Positions 26,404 through 35,132 of a DNA stretch of 64,000 nt are shown here, piece by piece. Where the stretch lies: contig NZ_CP139148.1 in NCBI RefSeq assembly GCF_034058155.1, positions 1 to 64,000 of the forward strand, given 5' to 3'. The notes under the pieces are model-generated. The model saw only the letters and a list, made by a program, of their open reading frames with translations, did not search any database and had not been told where the DNA came from. The stretch comes from Flavobacterium sp. KACC 22761. Its GTDB lineage: Bacteria; Bacteroidota; Bacteroidia; Flavobacteriales; Flavobacteriaceae. The number at the start of each line of letters is the position of its first letter. The stretch's first letter is position 1. The translations under genes were made by a program, and so were the position numbers.

Positions 26404-28251
26404 ATGAAAAAAAACTACTTTTTACTATTATTGTTTCTTTCCACGATTGGTTTTGCCCAAATTCCTTCTGGATATTACAGTACCGCAACCGGAACAGGCT
26501 ATACCTTAAAAACACAATTGTACAACATTATTAAAGGTCATACCGACAATGGATATGCCGGATTGTACACAACCTATCAAACTTCTGACGTTGATAATTT
26601 TTATGAAAATGACGGAACTGTTTTAGATATGTATTCTGAAAATCCTTCTGGAACAGACCCATACAATTACAGCACTGGAACAACTCAAAGATGCGGAAGC
26701 TATTCTGTTGAAGGCGATTGCTATAATAGAGAGCATATCATACCGCAATCGGTTTTTAATGAACAGTCGCCAATGGTTGCCGATGCCCATTTCATAACTC
26801 CAACTGATGGAAAAGTAAATGGAATTCGTTCCAATTATCCGCACGGAAATGTAAGCTCCGCAACCTATACTACACAAAACGGAAGCAAATTAGGATCAAG
26901 TGCCGTTTCTGGATATTCAGGAACAGTTTTCGAGCCAATCAATGACTTTAAAGGCGATATTGCCAGAATGTATTTTTATTTTGCCACACGATACGAAAAC
27001 ACAGTTGCGGGCTATTCTTATGCTATGTTTAATGGCACAAGCAACCAAGTTTTTACAATAGCTTTCTTGAATCTGCTTTTGGCCTGGCATGCGCAAGATC
27101 CTGTGAGCGCAAGAGAAATCGCTAGAAACAATGCCGTTTATGCAAGACAAAACAATAGAAATCCGTTTATAGATCATCCTGAATATGTCAATCAAATTTG
27201 GGGCGGAACACCTTCTGGAGATACTCAAGCTCCGACGACACCAACAAGTTTGGCTTCAACATCTACAACAGCAACTTCAATTTCACTTTCGTGGACAGCT
27301 TCAACAGATAATGTAGCGGTTACGGGTTATGATGTTTATGCAAATAGTGTTTTAAAAACAACTGTTTCCAGCACAACAGCTACAATTACAGGTTTGATAG
27401 CTTCCACGGCATATTCTATTTATGTAAAAGCAAAAGACGCAGCCGGAAATACTTCTGCTTCAAGCAGTACTATTTCGGTTACAACCAACAGCAGTGGAAC
27501 AGGAACTGCAACAGATCTTCTTTTCTCTGAATACATTGAAGGTTCAGGAAACAATAAAGCATTGGAAATTGCTAATAATACAGGAAGTTCTGTGAGTTTA
27601 TCAGCTTATACTATAAAAAAACAAACAAACGGTGCAGGTTCCTGGAGTACAGGTTTGGCTTTAAGCGGAACATTAGCTTCAGGAAGTAAATTTGTAATTG
27701 TAAACAGCTCTATTTCTTCAACTTGCTTTTCTACGAGTGCTGCAAACATTTCGACAACGGCGACTGAACTGACTTTCAACGGAAATGATGCTGTAGGTTT
27801 ATTCAAAAATGGCGTTTTAATTGACATCATTGGAACTTTCAATGGTGGAACAGCCAATTTTGCAATAGATATGACTTTAAGAAGAAAATCGACTGTAACT
27901 TCTCCAAGCACCTCATTCAATTTAAGTGCGCAGTGGGATTCTTACACAACAGATACCTGCAACAACTTAGCGAGTAAAAAAGCATTGCCTTTAGAAGATG
28001 AAGAAATTGTTGAATTATCAGATGAAATTGTAATTTATCCAAATCCTTCTGATGGAAATTTCAATGTCGGCCTAAATGATTTTTCAACTCCTTATTCGAT
28101 AGAAATAATTTCGTTTTCTGGACAAAAAGTTTTCGAAAAACAAAACACAACTTCTTCTAAAATTTCGGTACAAAATTTATCGTCAGGAATCTATTTTATT
28201 AAAATTATCAAGGGAGAAAAAACAACTTTTAAAAGAATAATTATCAATTAA
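26404..28251 (+). CDS. Secreted endonuclease I with FN3, lamin-tail and type IX sorting domains
   Basis: A 615-residue modular secreted nuclease. After a signal peptide (about 1-18) comes an endonuclease I domain (about 20-270) with the active region YNREHIIPQSVFNEQSPM and DAHFITPTDGKVNGIRSN; then a fibronectin type III domain (about 275-362, TPTSLASTSTTATSISLSW), a lamin-tail domain (about 370-490, DLLFSEYIEGSGNNKALEI) and a C-terminal type IX secretion sorting tail (about 540-615, IYPNPSDGNFNV and SGIYFIKIIKGEKTTFKRI). It would degrade extracellular DNA for nutrition or to remodel biofilm. A TAGTTTTG box lies at 26320-26327. A terminator follows at 28271. Confidence 0.94.
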   Translation: MKKNYFLLLLFLSTIGFAQIPSGYYSTATGTGYTLKTQLYNIIKGHTDNGYAGLYTTYQTSDVDNFYENDGTVLDMYSENPSGTDPYNYSTGTTQRCGSYSVEGDCYNREHIIPQSVFNEQSPMVADAHFITPTDGKVNGIRSNYPHGNVSSATYTTQNGSKLGSSAVSGYSGTVFEPINDFKGDIARMYFYFATRYENTVAGYSYAMFNGTSNQVFTIAFLNLLLAWHAQDPVSAREIARNNAVYARQNNRNPFIDHPEYVNQIWGGTPSGDTQAPTTPTSLASTSTTATSISLSWTASTDNVAVTGYDVYANSVLKTTVSSTTATITGLIASTAYSIYVKAKDAAGNTSASSSTISVTTNSSGTGTATDLLFSEYIEGSGNNKALEIANNTGSSVSLSAYTIKKQTNGAGSWSTGLALSGTLASGSKFVIVNSSISSTCFSTSAANISTTATELTFNGNDAVGLFKNGVLIDIIGTFNGGTANFAIDMTLRRKSTVTSPSTSFNLSAQWDSYTTDTCNNLASKKALPLEDEEIVELSDEIVIYPNPSDGNFNVGLNDFSTPYSIEIISFSGQKVFEKQNTTSSKISVQNLSSGIYFIKIIKGEKTTFKRIIIN

Positions 28252-28270
28252 AAATACTTTTTCACATCTT

Positions 28271-28298
28271 AAAAAGCGGCTAATTGCCGCTTTTTTTA
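28271..28298 (+). terminator. Rho-independent terminator after the endonuclease gene
   Basis: Stem AAAAAGCGGC with GCCGCTTTTT around TAATT, followed by T. Confidence 0.88.
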
Positions 28299-28577
28299 TC
28301 TTAAAATGACAATTTTTACAAAAATTACATTTTCCATCTGTTTCAAGGTTTCGTAAATTTTGCAAAATCATTTTTATCCAGATGCTCAAAATCTAAACTT
28401 TCATTTTTGATTTTTTCCTTTCTAAAAGTTTAATATTACAGAACATATCAAAAAAGAAATTTTACTAAAACATTAAATTTCACCAAATACCGAAACCTCT
28501 TGATTTTGCGTCTTTTTGGTAGAAAAAATGCAAGAAAAAAGCAATTTCATTTTTTTTGAAAAGAGATCGTTTCCAAA
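28299..28577. other. AT-rich spacer upstream of purL promoter
   Basis: About 280 bases without a supported gene. A minus-strand reading frame runs through the terminator and has no recognisable product. A purine riboswitch was looked for and not seen. Confidence 0.5.
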
Positions 28578-28609
28578 TTTGCGCTTACTATTTATTTACA
28601 TTAAATTTG
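28578..28609 (+). promoter_or_regulatory. purL promoter
   Basis: TTTG at 28578-28581 and TAAATTTG at 28602-28609, 20 bases apart, match the Bacteroidota consensus closely. The expected transcript start is about 28616, giving a leader of roughly 20 bases before the ATG at 28635. Confidence 0.75.
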
Positions 28610-28634
28610 CAGCTCAATACAACAAACTACACAA

Positions 28635-31600
28635 ATGATCCATTTCTTTGAAAACCAAAGCAAAACTGTTTTTGCCGTACAAACGCAAAACGAAATTTCA
28701 GCTCAAGACATTTCAAAATTAAACTGGCTTTTTGCCGACGCGAATAAGATCGAGAAATCTGCATTACCAGGTTTTTTTGTTGGACCACGCGCAACTATGA
28801 TTACACCTTGGAGTACAAATGCCGTAGAAATTACTCAAAACATGGGAATTTCGGGCATTATCAGAATTGAGGAATTTCATCCTGCGATGGAAGATTTTAC
28901 TGATTTTGACCCAATGCTTTCTCAAAAATTCAACGAATTAGATCAAGAAATCTTCACTATCAACATTCAGCCGGAACCAATTCTGGAAATTGATGATATT
29001 GCTGCTTACAACAAAGTTGAAGGTTTAGCTTTAAGCGAAGAAGAAGTCGATTACTTAAACAATCTTTCAACTAAACTTGGAAGAAAATTAACTGATTCTG
29101 AAATTTTTGCTTTTTCTCAAGCAAACTCAGAGCACTGCCGTCACAAAATCTTCAACGGAACATTTGTGATTGACGGAGAAGAAAAAGAAACTTCTCTTTT
29201 CAAATTAATCAAAAAAACATCTCAGGAAAATCCTAACGATATTGTTTCTGCTTACAAAGACAACGTTGCTTTTGTAAAAGGACCAAAAGTGCAGCAATTT
29301 GCACCAAAATCGGCAGACAAACCTGATTTTTACGAAATAAAAGAATTTGATTCTGTAATCTCTTTAAAAGCAGAAACACACAATTTCCCAACTACAGTTG
29401 AGCCTTTCAACGGAGCTGCAACAGGATCTGGAGGAGAAATTCGTGACCGTTTAGCTGGAGGTCAAGGATCATTGCCATTAGCTGGAACTGCTGTTTACAT
29501 GACTTCTTACTCTCGTTTAAAGTCCTTCGACTCCGCTCAGGATGACAGAAAATGGGAAAATGCAGTGGAAGAAAGAAAATGGTTGTACCAAACACCAATG
29601 GATATTTTAATCAAAGCTTCAAACGGAGCTTCTGATTTTGGAAATAAATTTGGTCAGCCGCTTATTACAGGTTCTGTTTTGACTTTCGAGCACGAAGAAG
29701 AAAACAGAAAAATTGGTTACGATAAAGTAATCATGCAAGCGGGTGGAATTGGATACGGAAAATTAGATCAATCTATCAAACACAAACCAAAAGAAGGCGA
29801 TAAAATCGTAATTCTTGGAGGTGAAAACTATAGAATCGGAATGGGTGGTGCTGCGGTTTCTTCTGCAGATACAGGAGCTTTCGGTTCAGGAATTGAGTTG
29901 AATGCGATACAGCGTTCAAACCCAGAAATGCAAAAACGTGCTGCAAATGCTATTCGTGGTTTAGTAGAAAGCGACAACAATCCAATTGTTTCTATTCACG
30001 ATCACGGTGCGGGTGGACACTTAAACTGTCTTTCTGAATTGGTGGAAGAAACTGGAGGTCTAATCGATTTAGATAAATTACCAGTTGGAGACCCTACTCT
30101 TTCTGCAAAAGAAATTATCGGCAACGAATCTCAAGAAAGAATGGGATTGGTTATTGGTCAAAAAGATATCGATACATTACAAAGAATTGCCGACAGAGAG
30201 CGTTCTCCAATGTATGAAGTTGGAGATGTAACAGGAGATCACCGTTTTACTTTCCAATCAAAAACTAACGGTTCAAAACCGATGGATTATGCTTTAGAAG
30301 ATTTCTTCGGAAGTTCTCCAAAAACAGTTATGACTGATAGTACAGTTGACAGAAAATATGCTGATGTTGCTTACAACGCAGGAGATTTCGAAAGTTATTT
30401 AAAAGATGTTTTACGTTTAGAGGCTGTTGCTTCAAAAGACTGGTTAACAAACAAAGTGGACCGTTGCGTTGGAGGAAAAGTGGCCAAACAACAAAATGCA
30501 GGTCCGTTACAATTACCTTTGAATAATGTTGGAGTTATGGCTCTGGATTATTTAGGAAAAGAAGGTATTGCAACTTCTATCGGCCATGCTCCTATTGCTG
30601 CTTTGATTGACCCAGTTGCTGGATCTAGAAATGCAATTGCAGAATCGTTATCAAACATTATTTGGGCTCCGATTAAAGATCAGTTAAAAGGAATTTCATT
30701 ATCTGCAAACTGGATGTGGGCTTGTAAAAACGAAGGTGAAGACGCTCGTTTATACGCTGCTGTTGAAGGCTGTTCTGAATTTGCAATCGAATTGGGAATC
30801 AATATTCCGACAGGAAAAGATTCACTTTCGATGAAACAAAAATATCCAAATGACGAAGTGATCGCACCAGGAACGGTTATTATTTCAGCAGCTGGAAACT
30901 GTACCGATATCAGAAAAGTGGTTGAACCAGTTTTACAGAAAAACGGAGATTCAATCTATTATATCAATTTGTCTCAAGACGATTTCAAATTAGGAGGTTC
31001 ATCTTTTGCACAAATCAGAAATACAATAGGAAACGAAACTTCTACAATAAAAGATGCTTCTTTCTTCAAAAATGCATTTAATACGATCCAAGAATTAATC
31101 GGCGAAAGCCAAATCTTAGCGGGTCACGATATCGGAAGCGGCGGTTTGATCACTACTTTATTAGAATTGTGTTTTGCTGATGTAAATCTTGGTGCTAAAA
31201 TTGATTTGAGCGGTTTCGCCGAAAAAGACTTATTGAAAATCCTTTTCGCAGAAAACATCGGAATTGTATTCCAAGCTAAATCTGACGCAGCTGTTGAAGC
31301 TAAATTAAAAGCTAATAATGTTGAATTCTTCAAAATTGGTTCAGTTCAAGAAACTGCAATTTTGGAATTTGGTACTTATAAATTGGATATTCCAACCTAT
31401 AGAGATGTTTGGTTCGAAACTTCTTATTTATTAGATCAAAAACAATCTAAAAACGGAACAGCAAAAGCTCGTTTTGAAAACTATAAAAATCAGGTTTTAA
31501 ATTACACTTTCCCTGCACACTTTACAGGAAAGAAACCAGAAATCGACAATTCTAAGCCAAGACCGAAAGCGGCGATTATCCGTGAAAAAGGAAGTAACTC

Positions 31601-32306
31601 TGAACGTGAAATGGCAAATGCTATGTATTTAGCAGGTTTTGATGTAAAAGACGTTCACATGACTGATTTAATTTCTGGCCGTGAAACTTTAGAAGATATT
31701 CAGTTCATTGGAGCTGTTGGAGGTTTCTCAAATTCTGACGTTTTAGGTTCTGCTAAGGGTTGGGCTGGAGCTTTCTTATACAACGAAAAAGCAAAAACAG
31801 CTTTAGATAATTTCTTCAAAAGAGAAGACACTTTATCTGTTGGAATCTGTAATGGATGTCAATTGTTTATGGAATTGGAAGTAATTAATCCAGAGCACGA
31901 AGTTCACGGAAAAATGCACCATAATGAAAGTAACAAACACGAAAGTATCTTTACTTCTGTAACAGTTCAAGAGAACAATTCAGTTATGTTGTCAACTTTG
32001 GCTGGAAGCACTTTAGGAGTTTGGGTTTCTCACGGAGAAGGTAAATTCAAATTGCCTTATGCAGAAGATCAATACAATATTGTTTCGAAATATGCTTACG
32101 AAGGTTATCCAGCAAATCCAAACGGTTCTGATTATAACACGGCTATGATGTGTGATAAAACAGGAAGACATTTGGTTATGATGCCTCATATTGAGCGTTC
32201 GACTTTCCAATGGAACTGGGCTCATTATCCAAAAGACAGAAATGACGAGGTTACGCCTTGGCACGAAGCTTTTGTTAATGCCAGAAAATGGATTGAGAAA
32301 AACTAA
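28635..32306 (+). CDS. purL: Phosphoribosylformylglycinamidine synthase (large single-chain form)
   Basis: A 1223-residue enzyme of purine synthesis that converts FGAR to FGAM using glutamine and ATP. The N-terminal domain, the FGAM synthase core ([45 protein letters not shown], read in parts) and the C-terminal glutamine amidotransferase domain (from about 975; [33 protein letters not shown] with the catalytic Cys) are all present. Length is close to the family's. An odd block of about nine residues, SFDSAQDD and neighbours at about 297-304, is encoded by a REP-like half site at 29525-29547 and looks like an in-frame repeat insertion. Promoter and terminator are both strong, so purL is monocistronic. 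Confidence 0.97.
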   Translation: MIHFFENQSKTVFAVQTQNEISAQDISKLNWLFADANKIEKSALPGFFVGPRATMITPWSTNAVEITQNMGISGIIRIEEFHPAMEDFTDFDPMLSQKFNELDQEIFTINIQPEPILEIDDIAAYNKVEGLALSEEEVDYLNNLSTKLGRKLTDSEIFAFSQANSEHCRHKIFNGTFVIDGEEKETSLFKLIKKTSQENPNDIVSAYKDNVAFVKGPKVQQFAPKSADKPDFYEIKEFDSVISLKAETHNFPTTVEPFNGAATGSGGEIRDRLAGGQGSLPLAGTAVYMTSYSRLKSFDSAQDDRKWENAVEERKWLYQTPMDILIKASNGASDFGNKFGQPLITGSVLTFEHEEENRKIGYDKVIMQAGGIGYGKLDQSIKHKPKEGDKIVILGGENYRIGMGGAAVSSADTGAFGSGIELNAIQRSNPEMQKRAANAIRGLVESDNNPIVSIHDHGAGGHLNCLSELVEETGGLIDLDKLPVGDPTLSAKEIIGNESQERMGLVIGQKDIDTLQRIADRERSPMYEVGDVTGDHRFTFQSKTNGSKPMDYALEDFFGSSPKTVMTDSTVDRKYADVAYNAGDFESYLKDVLRLEAVASKDWLTNKVDRCVGGKVAKQQNAGPLQLPLNNVGVMALDYLGKEGIATSIGHAPIAALIDPVAGSRNAIAESLSNIIWAPIKDQLKGISLSANWMWACKNEGEDARLYAAVEGCSEFAIELGINIPTGKDSLSMKQKYPNDEVIAPGTVIISAAGNCTDIRKVVEPVLQKNGDSIYYINLSQDDFKLGGSSFAQIRNTIGNETSTIKDASFFKNAFNTIQELIGESQILAGHDIGSGGLITTLLELCFADVNLGAKIDLSGFAEKDLLKILFAENIGIVFQAKSDAAVEAKLKANNVEFFKIGSVQETAILEFGTYKLDIPTYRDVWFETSYLLDQKQSKNGTAKARFENYKNQVLNYTFPAHFTGKKPEIDNSKPRPKAAIIREKGSNSEREMANAMYLAGFDVKDVHMTDLISGRETLEDIQFIGAVGGFSNSDVLGSAKGWAGAFLYNEKAKTALDNFFKREDTLSVGICNGCQLFMELEVINPEHEVHGKMHHNESNKHESIFTSVTVQENNSVMLSTLAGSTLGVWVSHGEGKFKLPYAEDQYNIVSKYAYEGYPANPNGSDYNTAMMCDKTGRHLVMMPHIERSTFQWNWAHYPKDRNDEVTPWHEAFVNARKWIEKN
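29525..29547. repeat. REP-like half site inside purL
   Basis: On the minus strand the sequence reads TGTCATCCTGAGCGGAGTC followed by GAAG, matching the intergenic repeat family at 620, 22653 and 53211. It is translated in frame as part of PurL (SFDSAQDD). Confidence 0.85.
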
Positions 32307-32322
32307 GAAATATATTTTTACT

Positions 32323-32354
32323 AAAAACGCCCGAATTTATCGGGCGTTTTTTTT
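32323..32354 (+). terminator. Rho-independent terminator after purL
   Basis: Stem AAAAACGCCCGA with TCGGGCGTTTTT around a short AT loop, then a T-run. Confidence 0.88.
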
Positions 32355-32358
32355 GATA

Positions 32359-32497
32359 GCCACGAATTACACGAATTTTCACAAATTATTTTTTTGCCAC
32401 AGATTTTCACAGATTTTTTTTACTTTATAAAAAAATCATTTTAATCATTTTAATCTGTGGCTATTTTTAATTCGTGCCAATTCGCGTAATTCGTGGC
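32359..32497. repeat. Nested inverted repeat (GCCACGAATT outside, GCCACAGATT inside)
   Basis: Outer arms GCCACGAATTACACGAATT and AATTCGCGTAATTCGTGGC; inner arms GCCACAGATTTTCACAG and TTTTAATCTGTGGC. The order of the two units is the reverse of the element at 24386-24532. It separates convergent purL and hypE. Confidence 0.75.
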
Positions 32498-32507
32498 TAA
32501 AAAAAAA

Positions 32508-33518
32508 TCAACAAATTCGTGGCAACTGTTCTCCAACCAAAGGATTCACCACTCTTTTGCCTCCAAAAGCGCTTTCAATAATTATTTTTGATGGATGTTC
32601 GGCAGTAACAAAACCAATTTCTGATGCATTTGGATTTATCTTTTGCAGAATCTCCAATACTTCATCTTTGATTTCGGGCGCTGTAACACAAACAAAAATT
32701 CCTTCATTAGCCACATACAGCGGGTCTAAACCTAATAATTCGCAGGCACTTTTTACCTGATTTTCGACTTTTATATTTTCATCCAAAAGCGAAATTCCTA
32801 AATTAATTTCTGTCGTTATTTCGTGTAGCACCGAAGCCAGTCCGCCACGGGTGGCATCTCTTAAAAAATGAATTTTATTTCCGAATCGCTCAATTAAATC
32901 TAAAACTGTATGGTTCAAACTGGTTGTGTCGCTCAAGATATCGCTTTCAAATTCCAATCCTTCGCGTTCCGACATTATTGCCATTCCGTGCGAAGCAATT
33001 GGGCCGTTTATGATTACAATATCATTTTCCTTAATGTTTTGAGTTTTAATGTTGGCTTTTTCATGAAGAACACCAATTCCCGAAGTGTTGATATAAATTT
33101 TATCGCCTTTTCCTCTTTCGACTACTTTTGTGTCTCCAGTAACGATTTGAACATTGGCTTTGTCTGCAGTTTGTTTTATTGATTTAATGATTTCTGTAAA
33201 CTCATCTAAACCAAAACCTTCTTCAATAATTAAAGCCAGCGAAAGGTATTTTGGAACTGCACCGCACATCGACAAATCATTTACAGTACCGTTTACTGCC
33301 AGCTCACCAATATTTCCGCCTTTAAAAAATACCGGCGAAATAACATAACTATCAGTCGAAAAAGCCAGATTTCCTTGTAAATTTAAAAATGCACCATCAT
33401 GGCGGACTTCTAAAATATCATTTTTCAGAATCTTAAAAATTACTTCATTGAGGAGTTTAGTCATATGTTCACCGCCACTTCCGTGGTGCAGATGAATTAC
33501 TTCCTGTTTTTTTTCCAT
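32508..33518 (-). CDS. hypE: Hydrogenase expression/formation protein HypE
   Basis: A 336-residue enzyme that, with HypF, builds the cyanide ligands of the [NiFe] active site: HypF puts a carbamoyl group on the C-terminal cysteine of HypE, which then dehydrates it to a thiocyanate. The C-terminus ends exactly in PRIC, with Cys336 as the acceptor. The N-terminus HLHHGSGGEHMTKLLNEV and the ATP-binding region (AFSTDSYVISPVFFKGGNIG, VTGDTKVVERG) match the AIR-synthetase fold. It is the last gene of the leftward hypA-hypB-hypC-hypE unit, nine bases after hypC. It is full length and should be active. Confidence 0.97.
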   Translation of the reverse strand: MEKKQEVIHLHHGSGGEHMTKLLNEVIFKILKNDILEVRHDGAFLNLQGNLAFSTDSYVISPVFFKGGNIGELAVNGTVNDLSMCGAVPKYLSLALIIEEGFGLDEFTEIIKSIKQTADKANVQIVTGDTKVVERGKGDKIYINTSGIGVLHEKANIKTQNIKENDIVIINGPIASHGMAIMSEREGLEFESDILSDTTSLNHTVLDLIERFGNKIHFLRDATRGGLASVLHEITTEINLGISLLDENIKVENQVKSACELLGLDPLYVANEGIFVCVTAPEIKDEVLEILQKINPNASEIGFVTAEHPSKIIIESAFGGKRVVNPLVGEQLPRIC

Positions 33519-33527
33519 CTCACAGTT

Positions 33528-33764
33528 TTAAATCTCTTCGCCCATTTGTTTTAAAACCTCCATTGTCCTTTTTGCTTCGGCTTCATCAATAATTCCAATC
33601 GCTGCGCCTACATGAACCAAAAGATAATCGCCCACTTTTGCTTCGGGAACCAAAGCTAAATTGACTTCTTTAATAATGCCTTCAAAAGAAACATTTCCAA
33701 TTCTAAAAGTTTCATCAAGCTCTGCTGTCACTTTTTCAAGTCGGCCGGGAACTGCTAAACACAT
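33528..33764 (-). CDS. hypC: HypC/HybG/HupF-family hydrogenase assembly chaperone
   Basis: A 78-residue chaperone that carries the Fe(CN)2CO unit with HypD and delivers it to the large subunit. The start MCLAVPGRLEKV is diagnostic: Cys2 binds iron, so the ATG at 33764 must be the true start, not the in-frame one 13 codons upstream. The second part contains VGDYLLVHVGAAIGIIDEAEA, as in all HypC proteins. hypB ends two bases before its start and hypE begins nine bases after its end, so translation is probably coupled. Confidence 0.96.
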   Translation of the reverse strand: MCLAVPGRLEKVTAELDETFRIGNVSFEGIIKEVNLALVPEAKVGDYLLVHVGAAIGIIDEAEAKRTMEVLKQMGEEI

Positions 33765-33766
33765 AC

Positions 33767-34615
33767 TTATTTTTTTATAGATTGGGTTAAATAATCGTAC
33801 CAAGCCGATAAGCCTTCGCCAGAAGTTGCTGAAACTTCAAAGAAAGTCAAATGCGGATTTACTTTTTTTGCATATTCTTTCAGTTTCTCCAAATCAAATT
33901 TCAAATACGGCAATAAATCAATTTTATTGATGATGCAGATTTGCGATCCCGAAAACATATCAGGATATTTCAGCGGTTTATCTTCGCCTTCGGTAACTGA
34001 AATAATCACGATTCGTTTTAATTCTCCTAAATCAAACATGGCAGGGCAAACCAGATTTCCAACATTTTCAATCATTAAAACAGAATCCTGAACCGGTTTT
34101 AGTTCTTTTACTGCTCTTGATATCATTTCGCTGTCTAAATGGCAACCTTTTCCAGTATTAATCTGAATTACGGGAACATTTAATTTATGAATCCTGTCGG
34201 CATCATTTGTGGTTTGCTGGTCGCCTTCGATTACAGAAAAAGCAATTTTATCTTTTAAATCAGAAATGGTTCTCTCTAATAAAGAAGTTTTTCCGGAACC
34301 CGGCGAGCTTACCAAATTGACAGAAAAAATATTCAAAGCTTCAAAAAAACCTCTGTTTCTCTCGGCAGTAAGCTGGTTTTTGTACAAAATATCTTTTTCA
34401 AGCTGTACTACGCTAATTTCATGAGAATGCGAATGATTATGGAAATGATCATGATGGTGTTCGTGATCATCGTGATCATGGTCATGGTCAAAATGATGAT
34501 CGTGATGGTGATCGTGGCTATGATAATGACCGGAATGAGAATGCAGTTGCTTCTCTCCTATTTTAGTAAACCTGATTTCGTTTTCATCAGAACTGCAACC
34601 GCAAGTGGTACACAT
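33767..34615 (-). CDS. hypB: Hydrogenase nickel incorporation GTPase HypB with His-rich domain
   Basis: A 282-residue GTPase that inserts nickel into the hydrogenase large subunit together with HypA. The N-terminus MCTTCGCSS carries the CxxCGC high-affinity nickel site. Residues 25-65 contain 22 histidines, a nickel-storage stretch. The GTPase domain starts with SSPGSGKTSLLE (Walker A, GSGKT at 106-110) and has the metal loop GKGCHLDSEM and the specificity motif NKIDLLPY. Length is normal for His-rich HypB. hypA ends six bases upstream. The His-rich form can store nickel by itself, which matters because no SlyD with a metal-binding tail is seen here. Confidence 0.97.
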   Translation of the reverse strand: MCTTCGCSSDENEIRFTKIGEKQLHSHSGHYHSHDHHHDHHFDHDHDHDDHEHHHDHFHNHSHSHEISVVQLEKDILYKNQLTAERNRGFFEALNIFSVNLVSSPGSGKTSLLERTISDLKDKIAFSVIEGDQQTTNDADRIHKLNVPVIQINTGKGCHLDSEMISRAVKELKPVQDSVLMIENVGNLVCPAMFDLGELKRIVIISVTEGEDKPLKYPDMFSGSQICIINKIDLLPYLKFDLEKLKEYAKKVNPHLTFFEVSATSGEGLSAWYDYLTQSIKK

Positions 34616-34621
34616 AACAAA

Positions 34622-34963
34622 CTATTTTATGATTATTTTCTTTATTTTTAATTCTTTGCCCGAGATTATCTCTTTAAACTGACTGTTGCAATTGGGGCAA
34701 CTATCAAAAGTTTTTTCGATATGAAATTCGGTTTCACATTCGGCACAGCGGGCTCGTCCGATTGGCTCTTCAACAAATAATTTTGTTTGGGCTAAAACAT
34801 TTCCATTAATACATTGTGGCCATACAAAATAAAAGGAATCCATTTCGACTCCTGATAATTTTCCTATCTCCAGATAAAGTTCCAGAACACTTTTCCCTTT
34901 TATTTTATCTACTTCTTGCTGGACAATTTTAACAATTGAAGTAACTACAGAAAGCTCATGCAT
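34622..34963 (-). CDS. hypA: Hydrogenase maturation nickel metallochaperone HypA
   Basis: A 113-residue nickel chaperone. The start MHELSVVTSIVK is required because His2 is the nickel ligand, so the ATG at 34963 is chosen over an in-frame ATG five codons upstream. The zinc site is formed by two CxxC pairs, CAEC and CPNC, in the C-terminal half. It works with HypB in the cytoplasm. It is the first gene of the leftward hyp unit and divergent from the structural genes across 169 bases that contain a Crp/Fnr-like palindrome. Confidence 0.96.
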   Translation of the reverse strand: MHELSVVTSIVKIVQQEVDKIKGKSVLELYLEIGKLSGVEMDSFYFVWPQCINGNVLAQTKLFVEEPIGRARCAECETEFHIEKTFDSCPNCNSQFKEIISGKELKIKKIIIK

Positions 34964-35018
34964 AATTTTTAATGTCATAAAAACTGCTAAAATTAAAATT
35001 AAATTCCTAAGAAAAAAC

Positions 35019-35030
35019 TGATAATTATCA
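35019..35030. promoter_or_regulatory. Crp/Fnr-like palindrome between hypA and the hydrogenase small-subunit gene
   Basis: The sequence TGAT-AATT-ATCA is a perfect 12-base palindrome and matches the core TGAT-N4-ATCA of Fnr/Crp-family sites (full consensus TTGAT-N4-ATCAA, outer bases differ). No TAnnTTTG box is seen on either strand of the spacer. Its centre is about 61 bases before hypA and 108 before the small-subunit gene, so it could activate both. Confidence 0.45.
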
Positions 35031-35132
35031 TCTTTTTAAAATAACCATTTAAATAATTTCGGTATTCGTTTCATAAAAAATTAGCCCTACTTTATAGGCT
35101 CTTTTCAATAAATCAAAGTTTCTTTAAACATC

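Noticed and set aside
28183..28389. Minus-strand frame of 68 codons after the endonuclease gene
   Set aside because: It crosses the terminator and overlaps the endonuclease end; no family or promoter.
28299..28634. Purine riboswitch before purL
   Set aside because: No conserved purine-aptamer core was seen and the leader after the promoter is only about 20 bases.
29407..29598. Minus-strand frame within purL with CHPERSRR
   Set aside because: It is the reverse reading of the repeat in purL and lies fully inside a well-supported gene.
33765..33803. Upstream start for hypC
   Set aside because: HypC needs Cys at position 2; the ATG at 33764 gives MCLAVPG.
34421..34651. Plus-strand methionine-rich frame opposite hypB
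   Set aside because: It is the shadow of the CAT/CAC histidine codons of HypB.
34979..35132. Sigma-54 promoter for the hydrogenase
   Set aside because: No GG-N10-GC type element was found; Bacteroidota mostly use other control.
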